Counted from the stretch's first letter, positions 1 to 9,508 are shown. The stretch is DNA of 64,000 nucleotides from JBARKJ01 sp963698885 (GCA_963698885.1 CAVOSJ010000004.1:248001-312000); one strand, 5' to 3'. A program made the numbers and translations. The notes: a model not told the origin generated them from the sequence alone.

Positions 1-1111
1 CGTTTCCGTCCGCGAAGACGGTCCTGTCGGCGGGGAGCCCTTCGGTCCTGCTGTTCATGAACGCGCCCGTCTTCTCAACCAGTAAATATTTGCGCAAAAA
101 ACGGGCCGAGGACTCGGCTATCCTTAAATATTCTTTGTTCCCGTACGTCTCATATGCTCTCAGGTACGTTATTATCAGCTCCGAGTTCAGCCCGAGTAGC
201 TTCTCCTTGTGAGGGCTCTTCCAGTCCGGCGTGTCCGAATACCTGAAAAAACCTCCCTCGGAGCGGTCGAACAGTCCCGCGGCCATCCCGTCAAGCGCGG
301 CCTGCGCCAGAGGCTTCGGGTCCGTGCCGTCCTGGTATTTCGGATGCGCCTGAACGTAGATCAAAAAGTCCAGCGCCTCCGGCATGGGGAACTTCTTATG
401 CCCGATACCGCCGTGTATAGGGTCCCACTCGGCCGCCAGCGCGGCAAGCGTGCCTTCCGGCATTTTTTCCAGAGGATACTCTTCCTTTGGGGGCTTCGGC
501 TTAGGCGCATCGGAAGAGGTCTTCAGGGCATCGTCTATGACGCTTTTATTTTTTTCATAGTTCTTCGCCAGCGTGGCTATTAAATTTTTAAGCTCGGGAG
601 TGGTCATGGCATTGGCCGAGGCGAGGACATAGCCGTCCGGGTTCAGTATGGACAAAGACGGCAGGCCGCCCCGTCCGTACTGCAAGTACACGTCGGGCCT
701 CCTGTCGGCGTCGGCGTAAACGGGTATATAATTTTTTTCTATTATCCCCGCCGTCTCCGGGTCGGACGGAAAACTGCCGCACGGCTCGCAGGTCCACGCG
801 CTCCATTCGGACGAGATATCCAGGAACACCAGCTTGTTTTCGGCCCTGGCCTTCGAAAAAGCGGCGTCCGACCACGGGACCCAGCCTATCAAAGGAGCGA
901 TATTTTTATCATTGGATGCGCGGGCGGCTGAGCCGCGTGAGGCAGGTAGGGCGGCGTTGCCTGCGGGGACGGTTATATCAGGGGCGGCGAGTGAGCCGGG
1001 ATGAGCGGACATGGCGGCATGGTGTCCCGCGGCGCATGAAGTCAACGCCCCAAGCGCGGCAACCAATAAAAAAAATAAAAGCCACTTCGTCCCGCTCTTT
1101 ATGTATTCCAT
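1..1111 (-). CDS. DUF255/thioredoxin-fold lipoprotein (YyaL-like), C-terminus beyond window
   Basis: The frame is open from an ATG at 1111 to the window edge (370 codons), so the C-terminal end is missing. The N-terminus is a lipoprotein signal: MEYIKSG, a hydrophobic stretch, then the lipobox LTSC. Residues about 75-180 resemble the thioredoxin-like DUF255 domain (GWVPWSDAAFSKARAENK, then a W-x2-W-x-C-x2-C-type site read as WTCEPCGSF). The following part fits the alpha/alpha toroid seen in YyaL/SPATA20 proteins. Family members are usually cytoplasmic, so a lipid anchor is a variation. Function is not established; a periplasmic thiol or glycan-related role is only inference. The next upstream gene lies 60 bp away on the same strand. 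Confidence 0.75.
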   Translation of the reverse strand, partial: MEYIKSGTKWLLFFLLVAALGALTSCAAGHHAAMSAHPGSLAAPDITVPAGNAALPASRGSAARASNDKNIAPLIGWVPWSDAAFSKARAENKLVFLDISSEWSAWTCEPCGSFPSDPETAGIIEKNYIPVYADADRRPDVYLQYGRGGLPSLSILNPDGYVLASANAMTTPELKNLIATLAKNYEKNKSVIDDALKTSSDAPKPKPPKEEYPLEKMPEGTLAALAAEWDPIHGGIGHKKFPMPEALDFLIYVQAHPKYQDGTDPKPLAQAALDGMAAGLFDRSEGGFFRYSDTPDWKSPHKEKLLGLNSELIITYLRAYETYGNKEYLRIAESSARFLRKYLLVEKTGAFMNSRTEGLPADRTVFADGN

Positions 1112-1171
1112 AAAAAGTCACTGGGTTCGGATTATGGACCGCCTTCCGGTGCCCCGGCGGGGATGCCGGTT

Positions 1172-1486
1172 TTAAAGTATCTGCGGCTCATCAGGCGCGG
1201 GCTGATCATCCTGGCTCCCGCCGTTGTCCTCGTCATCCTGCCCGGGCGTCTGGTCCGTTCCATTATCCGGCGCGGGTGTGATTTCCGGTTCCTGCTGGTC
1301 CTGTTCCGGGGGCGTGACGCCCTGGTCCTCATCCGGCGTCACATCCTGGTCCTGCTCCGGCGGCGTCACGCCCTGGTCCTGCGAAGGTGGCGGGGCGGCC
1401 TGTTCCTGGGAGAAGCCCATGCCGGACAGCAGTAGCAACGCCGCGGCAACGGCAAATGCGGTAAACATTAATTTCAGGTATTTCAT
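1172..1486 (-). CDS. small secreted acidic Pro/Gln/Asp repeat protein
   Basis: A 104-residue product starting at MKYLKLMF. This start is chosen over an in-frame ATG nine codons upstream because an AGGAGG lies just before it. A signal peptide (cleavage near GMGFSQ) is followed by a disordered, strongly acidic tail with PPEQDQ-VTP units repeated about four times, matched by repeats in the DNA. No enzymatic domain is visible. It begins 2 nt after the ruvX stop codon, so it is probably co-transcribed with ruvX. The family is not recognised; a periplasmic or surface low-complexity protein is the most that can be said. Confidence 0.6.
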   Translation of the reverse strand: MKYLKLMFTAFAVAAALLLLSGMGFSQEQAAPPPSQDQGVTPPEQDQDVTPDEDQGVTPPEQDQQEPEITPAPDNGTDQTPGQDDEDNGGSQDDQPAPDEPQIL

Positions 1487-1487
1487 G

Positions 1488-1943
1488 TTAAACCTCCTGG
1501 TTACCTTGTCCAATGATATTTTTTTCGGCGCGTTTCCCTTTTCTGTCCAGCCAGCCCTGTAAAATAACCTGGGCGGCGAGCATGTCGATAACCGTCTTCC
1601 TCTTCGCTCTCGACGCCCCGCCCTCTATGAGCGCCTTCTGGGCCAGCACCGTCGAAAGCCTCTCGTCGTATGCTTCAACAGGCAGGCCGAAGCGTTTTTT
1701 CAACATCTCCGCGAACTCGAGCGCCTTCTCGGCCTGCGGGCCTAAAGACCCGTTCATATTCTTCGGAAGCCCTATTATAATGCGTTCCGCCTCATACTCC
1801 TCGATAATCTTTAAAAGCGCGGCCATGTCCTTTTCCTTCGACTGCCGCCTGATGACAAGCACGCCCTGCGCGGATATGCCAAGCCCGTCGGATACCGCCA
1901 CGCCGATGGTCTTCTCCCCAACGTCCAGCCCCAACACCCGCAT
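1488..1943 (-). CDS. ruvX: putative pre-16S rRNA nuclease / Holliday junction resolvase YqgF
   Basis: The 151-residue product has the RNase H-like fold signature of YqgF/RuvX. It starts MRVLGLDVGEKTIGVAVSD, has the second strand motif IIIGLPKNMNG, then DERLSTVLAQ and a late Asp (KTVIDMLAAQVILQGWL). E. coli YqgF trims the 5' end of 16S rRNA; related proteins were first described as Holliday-junction resolvases. Length and catalytic Asp/Glu positions fit the family. The start codon shares one base with the ubiB stop (TGATG), indicating translational coupling in a ubiB-ruvX transcript. Confidence 0.92.
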   Translation of the reverse strand: MRVLGLDVGEKTIGVAVSDGLGISAQGVLVIRRQSKEKDMAALLKIIEEYEAERIIIGLPKNMNGSLGPQAEKALEFAEMLKKRFGLPVEAYDERLSTVLAQKALIEGGASRAKRKTVIDMLAAQVILQGWLDRKGKRAEKNIIGQGNQEV

Positions 1944-3637
1944 CAGAGCCTTCCGGAGCGGATGATGCCCCAGATCAGCCAGAGGCCCAGGAATACCGCG
2001 ATAATATAGCCGATGATCCCGAGCGACGGGAACCCGAACATCAGCGGCCCCCTCCCCGCATGTATTATGACGGCCGAAGAGATGATTATTCCGGTGATGA
2101 TCAGCGCGAAAGAAATCCTGTTGGTCGAGCGGTCGAACTCGGTGATGAACCTCGACAGGTGCAATACGTCCAGGTTTACTTTTATGTCCTCTTTTATTAT
2201 CTTCCTTAAGATCGTCCTTATGTGGCCTGGCAGGTGCAGGTAGAAATCGGCCTGGTCCTCCGCGGCCTTCTTTACCTTCATGCCGATCCGGCCGGGCGCG
2301 TACTTCCCCATCACCAGCTTATGGGCGTAAGGCTTCGCGGCCTCCATGAAATTGAAATCAGGGTCAAGCTCCCGCCCGATGCCCTCCATTATAAGGAGCG
2401 CCTTGTTCATCAGGATAAGTCCGCGCGGGAACTGAAGGCCATGTTTGGTCGCGATGCCGGTTATCCGCTCTAAGTAATCGGAGAGCTTTATCTGCCCCAG
2501 TTTCTTAGTATAGAGCGGCTCTATCAAGTCCACCAGGTCTGCTTTGAACCCCCGCCTGAAGGTCTCCAGGTCCACGTCGTCCGATACGAAGCCCATGTAT
2601 ATATACTGGCGCACAAGCTTGTCGAAGTCCTTGTCCACGAGCGCCAGGAAGGTATCGGCTATTACCTCGCGGTTCTCCTCGGTGAGCCTGCCCACGATGC
2701 CGAAATCGACAAGCCCGATTTTCCCGTCCTGCATGACGAACATGTTGCCGGGATGAGGGTCCGCATGGAAGAAGCCGTCGTCGAAGACCTGCTTGAAGAA
2801 GGCGTTCGCGCCGTTCTCCGCCAGGACTTGGCGGTCAAAACCCGCGGCGTCCAGTTCGGCGATCATGTTTATCCGTATCCCGGTTATCCTCTCCAGCGTC
2901 AGCACTTTTTTGCTGGAATGAGCGCCGAAGACCTGCGGTATATATATGGTTGCGCTTCCCCGGAAAATTTCCGTAAACTTCAGCGCGTTGTCCGCCTCCA
3001 TGCAAAAATCCATCTCGCGGCGCACCGTGCGGGCAAACTCTTCCACGATGGCGGTAGGGTTATATACCCTCGCCTCCGGGATGTGCTTGTCGATGAGCGC
3101 GGCAAGCCCCTTTAATATCTGGATGTCCTGTTCGATATTCTCCTGGATATCGGGCCGCTGCACCTTCACTACGACGTCCGTGCCGTCAGCTAAAGTTGCG
3201 TGATGCACCTGGGCTATCGACGCGGCGGCGGCGGGCACATTCTCGAAGGATAAAAACAGGCTGTCCAGCGGGGCGCCAAGCTCGGATTCGATAATCCTCT
3301 TCGCCTCCTCGAACGGGAACGGAGGGACCTCGTCCTGGAGCTTTTTAAATTCGTTGGCATATACGGCGGTGATTAAGTCCGGGCGGCCGGATAAGACCTG
3401 GCCGAGCTTGATGAAGGTAGGTCCCAGTTCCTCGAACGCCTCCCTGAGACGCACCGGGATGGAGCTTCTCTCCGGCTCCGGGAGCCTCGCAAACCTGCGC
3501 CTGAAAGGGAGCGCGCGGTTCAGTTCGAGCTGGGCGATTATATGGCCGAACCCCTTCCCGAGGAATACCTGGGAGATGTGGCGCAGCCTTGCTATGTTTT
3601 TATAGCGCCGTCCTAAAATAAATGATCTCAGGGGCAT
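1943..3637 (-). CDS. ubiB: ABC1/UbiB family atypical kinase-like protein
   Basis: A 564-residue ABC1/ADCK/UbiB protein. It has the family's KxGQ motif (FIKLGQVLSGRPDL), the Ala-rich loop AAASIAQVHHATL, the VVVKVQRP lysine, FFHADPHPGNM with catalytic-loop Asp, and LVDFGIVG in place of DFG. Two hydrophobic helices at the C-terminus anchor it in the membrane. UbiB proteins support isoprenoid-quinone biosynthesis or lipid handling through ATPase activity; the exact substrate is unknown. It follows the phasin-like gene by 6 nt and overlaps ruvX. The symbol reflects family membership, since ubiquinone itself is unlikely in an anaerobic sulfate reducer. Confidence 0.88.
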   Translation of the reverse strand: MPLRSFILGRRYKNIARLRHISQVFLGKGFGHIIAQLELNRALPFRRRFARLPEPERSSIPVRLREAFEELGPTFIKLGQVLSGRPDLITAVYANEFKKLQDEVPPFPFEEAKRIIESELGAPLDSLFLSFENVPAAAASIAQVHHATLADGTDVVVKVQRPDIQENIEQDIQILKGLAALIDKHIPEARVYNPTAIVEEFARTVRREMDFCMEADNALKFTEIFRGSATIYIPQVFGAHSSKKVLTLERITGIRINMIAELDAAGFDRQVLAENGANAFFKQVFDDGFFHADPHPGNMFVMQDGKIGLVDFGIVGRLTEENREVIADTFLALVDKDFDKLVRQYIYMGFVSDDVDLETFRRGFKADLVDLIEPLYTKKLGQIKLSDYLERITGIATKHGLQFPRGLILMNKALLIMEGIGRELDPDFNFMEAAKPYAHKLVMGKYAPGRIGMKVKKAAEDQADFYLHLPGHIRTILRKIIKEDIKVNLDVLHLSRFITEFDRSTNRISFALIITGIIISSAVIIHAGRGPLMFGFPSLGIIGYIIAVFLGLWLIWGIIRSGRL

Positions 3638-3643
3638 TTATAT

Positions 3644-3970
3644 TTATGCTACGTCTTCGTTACTCGCCTTTATCTCTGCTTCCAGTTTTTTCACGCGGAC
3701 GGAGAGCTGCTGGACTTTCTTGGACAGCGCGTTCATCTCGTCCCTCGACGCCACGTTCAGCTTGTCCAAGGCCATGTTCATGCTGTCGGACGCCATCTTG
3801 CTCACGTCCTGCGTGGAGGTCTTCGCGCGCTCCATCCACTCCTTCATGAGCTTTGCCCCTTCGCGCTCGTTCAGCTCGCCTTTTTTAATGAGGTCGTCGA
3901 CGAGTTCTTCCACCTTCTCCTGCATCCCGAGCCCGGCAAGAAGCGCTTTGCGCACCATGTCGTAGACCAT
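3644..3970 (-). CDS. phasin-like coiled-coil protein
   Basis: A 108-residue, highly charged, almost entirely helical protein. The N-terminal amphipathic segment (MVYDMVRKALLAGLGM) is followed by EKVEELVDDLIKKGE and a C-terminal heptad-like coiled coil (DEMNALSKKVQQLSVRVKK). This resembles small phasin/PhaF-type proteins often encoded next to ABC1-kinase genes. A GGAGGTGG ribosome site precedes the ATG. No polyhydroxyalkanoate synthase is in the window, so granule binding is unproven. An alternative is a structural partner of the adjacent UbiB. It is probably the first gene of phasin-ubiB-ruvX, downstream of alaS. Confidence 0.65.
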   Translation of the reverse strand: MVYDMVRKALLAGLGMQEKVEELVDDLIKKGELNEREGAKLMKEWMERAKTSTQDVSKMASDSMNMALDKLNVASRDEMNALSKKVQQLSVRVKKLEAEIKASNEDVA

Positions 3971-4002
3971 GAGCCACCTCCGAATTTTAAACGGAGAAAA
4001 CC

Positions 4003-4114
4003 GTTACTTTTCTTTCTACGGAAAAAGAAAAGTAACCAAAGAAAAGCGGGATATAAAATTCAAATTTAAAAAGTTTAAAAGTTTTTGGCGTTACCTTTTT
4101 CCCAAAAAGGTAAC
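4003..4114. repeat. paired-hairpin intergenic repeat, copy A
   Basis: Two perfect or near-perfect inverted repeats (GTTACTTTTCTTT.../...AAAGAAAAGTAAC at 4003-4036; GTTACC/GGTAAC arms at 4090-4114) flank an A/T-rich core with CCAAAAACTTTTAAACT on the minus strand. It begins 11 nt after the alaS stop codon. The same architecture occurs at 35286-35379, 37512-37600 and 45541-45666. Confidence 0.75.
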
Positions 4115-4125
4115 AAGGTTTTGCG

Positions 4126-6765
4126 TTAGCTTGTAACCCGCCGGACGAAATCGTAGGCCAAGTCCAGCGCCTCCGGGAGTTTAGACGGGTCTTTCCCTCC
4201 GGCCTGCGCCATATCCGGCCTACCGCCTCCGCCTCCGCCGACCGTCTTTGCCGTTTCCTTAATTATATCACCGGCTTTTATTCTGTCCACCAAATCTTTA
4301 GTAACCATGCAGACAAGCGACACTTTTCCGTCCTTCGCGGAGCCTAACACGACCACTCCGGAACCTATCATGTCCCGGAATTTATCTCCCATTGCACGAA
4401 GTTCGTCCATGTCCCTGTCGTCTTCCAGCCAGGACAGTACCTTTATGCCGTTAATCTCCTTCAGCCGGTCGGATTTAAACGGGTCTTCGCCTGTCGCCTT
4501 GCCCCTTGCGTCCCTCAGCTGTTTTTTTAGTTCACGCGCGTCGTCGGAGAGCTTTCTGACCTTCTCCGCGACCTTCAGATCCGGGGATTTTATTATTGAA
4601 GCGACTTCCGTCAGCTCTTTCTCATGCCCTCTAACAAGCTGGTACGCTCCAAAGCCCGTGACCGCTTCAATCCTGCGCACGCCGGCCGCGACGCCCGATT
4701 CGGATACCAGCTTGAACAGGCCGACATAGGCGGTATTGTCCAGATGTGTCCCGCCGCATAGTTCCTGCGAGAAGTCCCCGACCTTTACGACACGCACCCT
4801 ATCTCCATACTTCTCGCCAAACAGCGCCATAGCCCCCGTCTTCATCGCCTCGGTTGTATCCATCTCGGTCACCGTCATCGGGAGCCCTTCGAGTATCTTT
4901 TCGTTCATCAGCTCCTCCACGCGCTCTTTTTCGTGAGCGGTCAGAGGCGCGAAATGCGTGAAATCAAACCTGAGCCTGTCCGGAGCGACCAGCGAGCCGG
5001 ACTGCTTGACGTGGTCGCCCAGCAGGTAGCGCAGCACCGCATGAAGCAGATGCGTCGCGGTATGGTTGCGCTCCGTAGCAAGCCTTAAGCCTTCGTCCAC
5101 CTTGCCCGATACCTTGTCTCCTGTCTTTATAGTCCCGCGCTCCACCTTCCCCTTATGGACATGCAGCCTCGGGAGCGGCTTCACCGTATCGACGACCTCA
5201 ACCCTCGCGGAGCCGCTGACAAGCGCGCCCCTGTCGCCGACCTGCCCGCCGGACTCGGCGTAGAACGGGGTCCTGTCGAGGATTATATCCGCCTCGTCGC
5301 CCTCGGTCGCGGACTCCACCAGTTTCCCGCCCTTTATTATGGCCAATACTTTAGACTCGGCTTCGGTACTCTCATACCCCATGAAGCTGGTCGGGCCGGC
5401 CTTCTCAAGGGCAAGCCGGTAAACCTCCTTCACGCGCTCTTCGCCGAAAGTGGCCTGGGACGCCTTCGCCTTTGCCTTCTGAGCCTCCATCGCCCGCTCA
5501 TAGCCTTCTATGTCGAGCGTTAAGCCCTGCTCCACCGCGACGTCGTTCACCAGGTCCATCGGGAACCCGTACGTGTCGTAGAGCTTGAACAACTCGTCGC
5601 CGGGCAGGGTCTTGGAGCCTTTCGCGGCGGCGGACTTTATAATATCGTTTAACATCTTCGTGCCGTATTCCAGCGTCCCGATGAAGCGCTCTTCCTCGAC
5701 CAGCACAAGCCGCGCGATGTACTCGCGCGAATCCTTAAGCTCCGGATATACTCCGCCCATCATGTCCACGACGTTTCCGGTAAGCCGGTAGAGGAACGGG
5801 CGGTCCAGGCCGAGGAGCTTCCCGTGGCGCATCCCGCGGCGCATCACGCGCCGGAGCACGTAGCCTCTCCCCTCGTTGGACGGGATGACCCCTTCCGCGA
5901 TTAAAAAGCTCATCGCGCGTAAGTGGTCGGCGATTACACGCATCGATACGTCTTTATGCGTGTCGTCTCCATAGCTTATGCCCGCCGTGTCCGCGACCGC
6001 GTGAATCAGGGGTAGAAACAGGTCCGACTCGTAGTTGCTGCGTTTGCCCTGCACTACTGCGGTCAGCCTTTCAAGACCCATCCCGGTATCTATGCTCGGC
6101 TTCGGGAGCGAGTGGAGGTTGCCTTTGATGTCCCGGTCGAACTGCATGAACACGAGGTTCCATATTTCAAGGTATCTGTCGCAGTCGCATTTTCCGATGC
6201 CGCAGTCCGGGCCGCAGGAAAAATCTTCTCCCTGGTCGATAAGTATCTCCGAGCACGGGCCGCACGGGCCGGTATCCGCCATCTGCCAGAAGTTGTCCTT
6301 ATCACCCAGTCTAAGAATACGGCTTTCGGGAACGCCAATTAGATCTTTCCAGAGGTTGTACGCCTCGTCGTCGTCTTTATATACCGTCACCCACAGCTTA
6401 TCCTTGGGGAGTTTGTAAACGTCCGTCAGCAGTTCCCATGCAAATTTTACCGCGTCTTTTTTGAAGTAGTCCCCGAAGGAAAAATTGCCGAGCATCTCGA
6501 AGAATGTATGGTGCCTCGCGGTGCGGCCCACGTTCTCCAGGTCGTTATGCTTCCCGCCCGCGCGCACGCATTTCTGAGCGGTCACGGCGCGGAAGTAATC
6601 GCGCTTCTCCTCGCCCAGGAAGACGCTCTTGAACTGCACCATGCCCGCGTTGGTGAATATGAGCGTCGGGTCCTTCTCCGGCACGAGAGATGAGGACTTC
6701 ACGTGCTCGTGCCCCTTCGATACGAAGTAGTCGATAAATGCCTGACGTAGTTCGCTTGCGGTCAA
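4126..6765 (-). CDS. alaS: alanyl-tRNA synthetase
   Basis: A full-length 879-residue class II synthetase that charges tRNA-Ala. Motif 1/2 regions (FTNAGMVQFKSVFLGEE, RHHTFFEMLGNFSFGDYFK) and the motif 3 region (GMGLERLTAVVQG) are present. The editing domain carries HTATH near residue 565 and CGGTH near 665. The C-terminal DHHA1 domain ends with a glycine-rich GGGGGGRPDMAQAGG. A Cys-rich insert (CGPDCGIGKCDCD) near residue 185 resembles the zinc-binding insert seen in many bacterial AlaS. The start is a TTG with AAGGAG 8 nt upstream. A good promoter lies about 65 bp upstream. The 3' side carries hairpin repeat copy A. Confidence 0.97.
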   Translation of the reverse strand: MTASELRQAFIDYFVSKGHEHVKSSSLVPEKDPTLIFTNAGMVQFKSVFLGEEKRDYFRAVTAQKCVRAGGKHNDLENVGRTARHHTFFEMLGNFSFGDYFKKDAVKFAWELLTDVYKLPKDKLWVTVYKDDDEAYNLWKDLIGVPESRILRLGDKDNFWQMADTGPCGPCSEILIDQGEDFSCGPDCGIGKCDCDRYLEIWNLVFMQFDRDIKGNLHSLPKPSIDTGMGLERLTAVVQGKRSNYESDLFLPLIHAVADTAGISYGDDTHKDVSMRVIADHLRAMSFLIAEGVIPSNEGRGYVLRRVMRRGMRHGKLLGLDRPFLYRLTGNVVDMMGGVYPELKDSREYIARLVLVEEERFIGTLEYGTKMLNDIIKSAAAKGSKTLPGDELFKLYDTYGFPMDLVNDVAVEQGLTLDIEGYERAMEAQKAKAKASQATFGEERVKEVYRLALEKAGPTSFMGYESTEAESKVLAIIKGGKLVESATEGDEADIILDRTPFYAESGGQVGDRGALVSGSARVEVVDTVKPLPRLHVHKGKVERGTIKTGDKVSGKVDEGLRLATERNHTATHLLHAVLRYLLGDHVKQSGSLVAPDRLRFDFTHFAPLTAHEKERVEELMNEKILEGLPMTVTEMDTTEAMKTGAMALFGEKYGDRVRVVKVGDFSQELCGGTHLDNTAYVGLFKLVSESGVAAGVRRIEAVTGFGAYQLVRGHEKELTEVASIIKSPDLKVAEKVRKLSDDARELKKQLRDARGKATGEDPFKSDRLKEINGIKVLSWLEDDRDMDELRAMGDKFRDMIGSGVVVLGSAKDGKVSLVCMVTKDLVDRIKAGDIIKETAKTVGGGGGGRPDMAQAGGKDPSKLPEALDLAYDFVRRVTS

Positions 6766-6829
6766 AGTAATATCTCCTTATTTATAAAATTTCAAAAGGG
6801 CGCACCCCGCCCCTTAAGCATAAGAATCC

Positions 6830-6858
6830 ATTATAAAATTTTTGATTTAAAAAAGCAA
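6830..6858 (-). promoter_or_regulatory. sigma-70-type promoter for alaS
   Basis: On the minus strand TTGCTT is separated by 17 nt from a perfect TATAAT. It is correctly placed about 65 bp before the alaS TTG start, in the otherwise empty 140-bp gap after the TldE-like gene. Confidence 0.6.
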
Positions 6859-6905
6859 CTTGGGAATGAGGCGGGCGAGGTGGTCAAGAATGTTCATCGA
6901 AAATT

Positions 6906-8223
6906 TTACTCCCCCGCCAAATCCAGCCCCGCAAGCTTTATTCCAGCCGGGCCTCGGTATGCCGAGCGGCTGACTTTTTCGGATGAGAACCACGCGCGGC
7001 GGAAGGCGTCCTGGATTACGCCGGAGACGCTTCCGCCTTTGATGGGGATGCGTTTCCCGCCTTCGATGCGGTAGCCGGTGCGTATCTCGCCGGAGAAATT
7101 TCCGGTTATCTGGTTCGGCTCGAAGGTGGAGAACCGAAGCAGCAGATAGGTCCCGTCGGCGAGCAGCTCGTCCATGCTCGATGCCCCAGCCTCCACCTCC
7201 ACGTTGGCGAACGCGCCCGTCGCCTCCCCGCCGAGATAGTCCGAGTACCGCTTGTCCAGGGTGCGCTTTTTGAATATGTTTTCCCGTATGACTTCGACGC
7301 GTTTTCTGGCCAGCCCGTTGTCGTCGAACGGCCCGCTCTTCATCATGCCGGGAAGCTGGGGGTTACTGAACATCGTCAGAAGCTCGCCCTCCGGCGCCTC
7401 GATTACCGGCTTGTCTTTCTCGAACCGGCTCCAGCCCTGGTACGCGGAAGAACCTCCGGCGTGGGAGACGAAGGTATTGAAAAGCGTATCCAGCGCCTCC
7501 TCCGCGAACACCACGTCCGCCTTGCCGTTCTCCGGGAGGACCGCCGTCAGGGAATCCTTTGCATACTGCGCGTATTTCCGGAGCGTTTCGCCCGCGTGAA
7601 GGTCCTTGTAGAACCGGACGGTCTTGTACCCGGACGACTCCACTTCCGCGTGCCCTTCGCCGGTCAGGAGGACGAAATCAAACATCATATCGGTATCAGC
7701 CGAAGCGCTTTTAAGCCCGAGGGAATTCTCCATCTCGTACTCGGTATAATTTGCGAAAAGCTCGGAGGACGAAAGCCGCACGCCTTCGAGTTCGCCCACA
7801 GCGTGCAGTATTTCCTCCTGCACCTTCCGGATTATCTTGTCCGGGTTTAAGACTATCGACTCGTCCTTTATCTCCGAACCCACGTACCGCTGGTCCGGGC
7901 CGGGCAGCGTCCACGGCTGGTTCGATACGCGCGACGCCATCTCCAGCGCCAGCTCTAACTTCGGCCCGGCATCATCCCCTTCGAGGAACACGAAGCTGGA
8001 CTCGCCCATCACCTTCTTACCGCCGCCCCGCCCGAACTACCCCGCCCCCCTCTTCACGCTCCTGGTGGACGGTGACGTAATACTTCACCGTGTCCACCTG
8101 GCGCACGGACTCCACCTCTTCGCGGATAAGGAAAAGCTGGTGGCTCCGTTTTGAGGCCTTCGTCACCTGCCAGGCGGAGAATTCGGAACGGGATTTCAGG
8201 GCGTCGATTAAGTATTGGAGCAT
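6906..8223 (-). CDS. TldD/PmbA-family protein (TldE-like), single frameshift
   Basis: An N-terminal frame (8223 to about 8030; MLQYLIDALKSRSEFSAWQV) continues in the next frame (KKVMGESSFVFLEGDDAG to the stop at 6906). Skipping one base in a G/C-rich tract near 8025-8040 gives a 438-residue protein, the normal TldE/PmbA length. The HExxxH zinc site of TldD is absent, as in TldE-like partners. TldD/E proteases cleave peptides such as unfolded or modified substrates. No TldD partner is adjacent. It abuts the aldolase stop codon (TAAATG), so the two genes form one transcript. The frameshift is probably an assembly insertion; otherwise this is a pseudogene. Confidence 0.75.
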
Positions 8224-9315
8224 TTAAATTATCCCGCTTTCCAAAAATAACGTCGCGGTCCCGGGGGCGCGGAAGGCCTCTATAAATTCCTTGGCCGACT
8301 GGTAAGACACATCCTCCGTCTTCTTCTTGTACTCCTCCGGGATATTGTCTATCTCGGTGTAGAACTGTTTGGTGGCGAATTTTATATCCTTGCCTTCCTT
8401 TGCCGCCCAGTCTTTCATCGCCTGCATCAGGTCTTTGGGCAGACATTCGTGGGCGATGTTCTGCCAGTTCGTGCCCACGTTCCCCTTCCTTATGCCGTAG
8501 TCCGCGAACTGGCCTACCAGCGAAAGCGGCGTCCCGGTGATGCCGTGCTGGGCGATATTCACGCCCCATTTCTTTATGGCGTCATATATCTCGCCGGTGC
8601 GTTTCAAGTCTATATGGACTTCCTCGCCCGGCAGGTAATTGCCGTGCTTCGAGCCGTTGTTTATGGCCAGCAGGTTCGGCTGGATGCCGTTTTTTTCCAG
8701 GCCGGTGATAAAGTCCACAGCCTCCTCGACCGTGGTTATGTCGCCTTCGTAGCCGACGGATTTTATCTCGCCCACCTCGACTTCCAGACCCGCGCCCGCG
8801 GCCTTGACGTCGCGGCCCAGGTCGGTCGTCACGATGATATTATCCGGTATCTGGTTAAACGACGCGTCTATAGCGACGGAGGTATAGCCCGCATCAAGTT
8901 CCCCTTTGATAAGCGCCCTGGAGTCCGCTATTACTTCCGGGTCCTTGGATTTCGTGGTGGTATGGTCGCCGTGTATGAAGAAGGGCTTCGTGAACTTCGT
9001 CTTTTCCGCATATCCCATGATGGTATCGAAGAAGATGTACGGGTCCATCCCGGTATATCCGCCCTTCAAGTTCCCTTCTGATTTGGCAAGCTCGAAGGCT
9101 ATGATCGCGTCCAGCTCCTGCGCCGCCCGCATGATGCCCGGTATGACGTGCTTGATGCGGGTATTGCAGGCCATGATAATTACCTTGTGGTCTTTGAGCG
9201 CGCGGAAAACCGGGTCCGACGACACCAGCAGGACCTTGGAAGCGCTCCCGAGTTTCTTTGCCACCTGCGCCGGCCTTTTCTGCATCAACTTCTCTACGTT
9301 CTCCGTGAGTCCCAT
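8224..9315 (-). CDS. fba: class II fructose-bisphosphate aldolase family protein
   Basis: The 363-residue product begins MGLTENVEKLMQKRPAQVA. This start is chosen over an in-frame upstream ATG because AGGAGG sits 6-7 nt before it. Class II aldolase landmarks are present: a metal-binding HGDHTTTKS, AIDASFNQIPDN, EVEVGEI, the NNGSKHGNYL histidine, and AQHGITGTPLS. These enzymes condense or cleave fructose-1,6-bisphosphate with a divalent metal, in glycolysis or gluconeogenesis. The group is a divergent class II type, so a related ketose-phosphate substrate remains possible. It is first in a two-gene unit with the TldE-like gene. Confidence 0.85.
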   Translation of the reverse strand: MGLTENVEKLMQKRPAQVAKKLGSASKVLLVSSDPVFRALKDHKVIIMACNTRIKHVIPGIMRAAQELDAIIAFELAKSEGNLKGGYTGMDPYIFFDTIMGYAEKTKFTKPFFIHGDHTTTKSKDPEVIADSRALIKGELDAGYTSVAIDASFNQIPDNIIVTTDLGRDVKAAGAGLEVEVGEIKSVGYEGDITTVEEAVDFITGLEKNGIQPNLLAINNGSKHGNYLPGEEVHIDLKRTGEIYDAIKKWGVNIAQHGITGTPLSLVGQFADYGIRKGNVGTNWQNIAHECLPKDLMQAMKDWAAKEGKDIKFATKQFYTEIDNIPEEYKKKTEDVSYQSAKEFIEAFRAPGTATLFLESGII

Positions 9316-9373
9316 AAATTCCTCCTGAGGTCTTAATATGAACTGCAATGTAGAATAATAGCGTAAAATCAAT

Positions 9374-9402
9374 ATTATAGCAGGCAGGGCGGATTTTGCC
9401 AA
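9374..9402 (-). promoter_or_regulatory. sigma-70-type promoter for the aldolase operon
   Basis: Minus-strand TTGGCA, 17-nt spacer, TATAAT. It lies about 60 bp upstream of the chosen aldolase start, which also argues against the longer upstream start. Confidence 0.6.
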
Positions 9403-9451
9403 CCGGGATGGTATAATATAATCGGCAACCGCGATAATTTCAAGCTTTTCC

Positions 9452-9481
9452 TTGACAGCATAATTTCAGGGCGAATATAAT
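9452..9481 (+). promoter_or_regulatory. consensus sigma-70 promoter for DUF2007-acyl-CoA synthetase unit
   Basis: Plus-strand TTGACA and TATAAT, both perfect hexamers, 18 nt apart and about 27 nt before the ATG at 9509. It is divergent from the aldolase promoter. Confidence 0.7.
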
Positions 9482-9508
9482 CGGCGTTATATTTTTGGGG
9501 GGGCGGCC

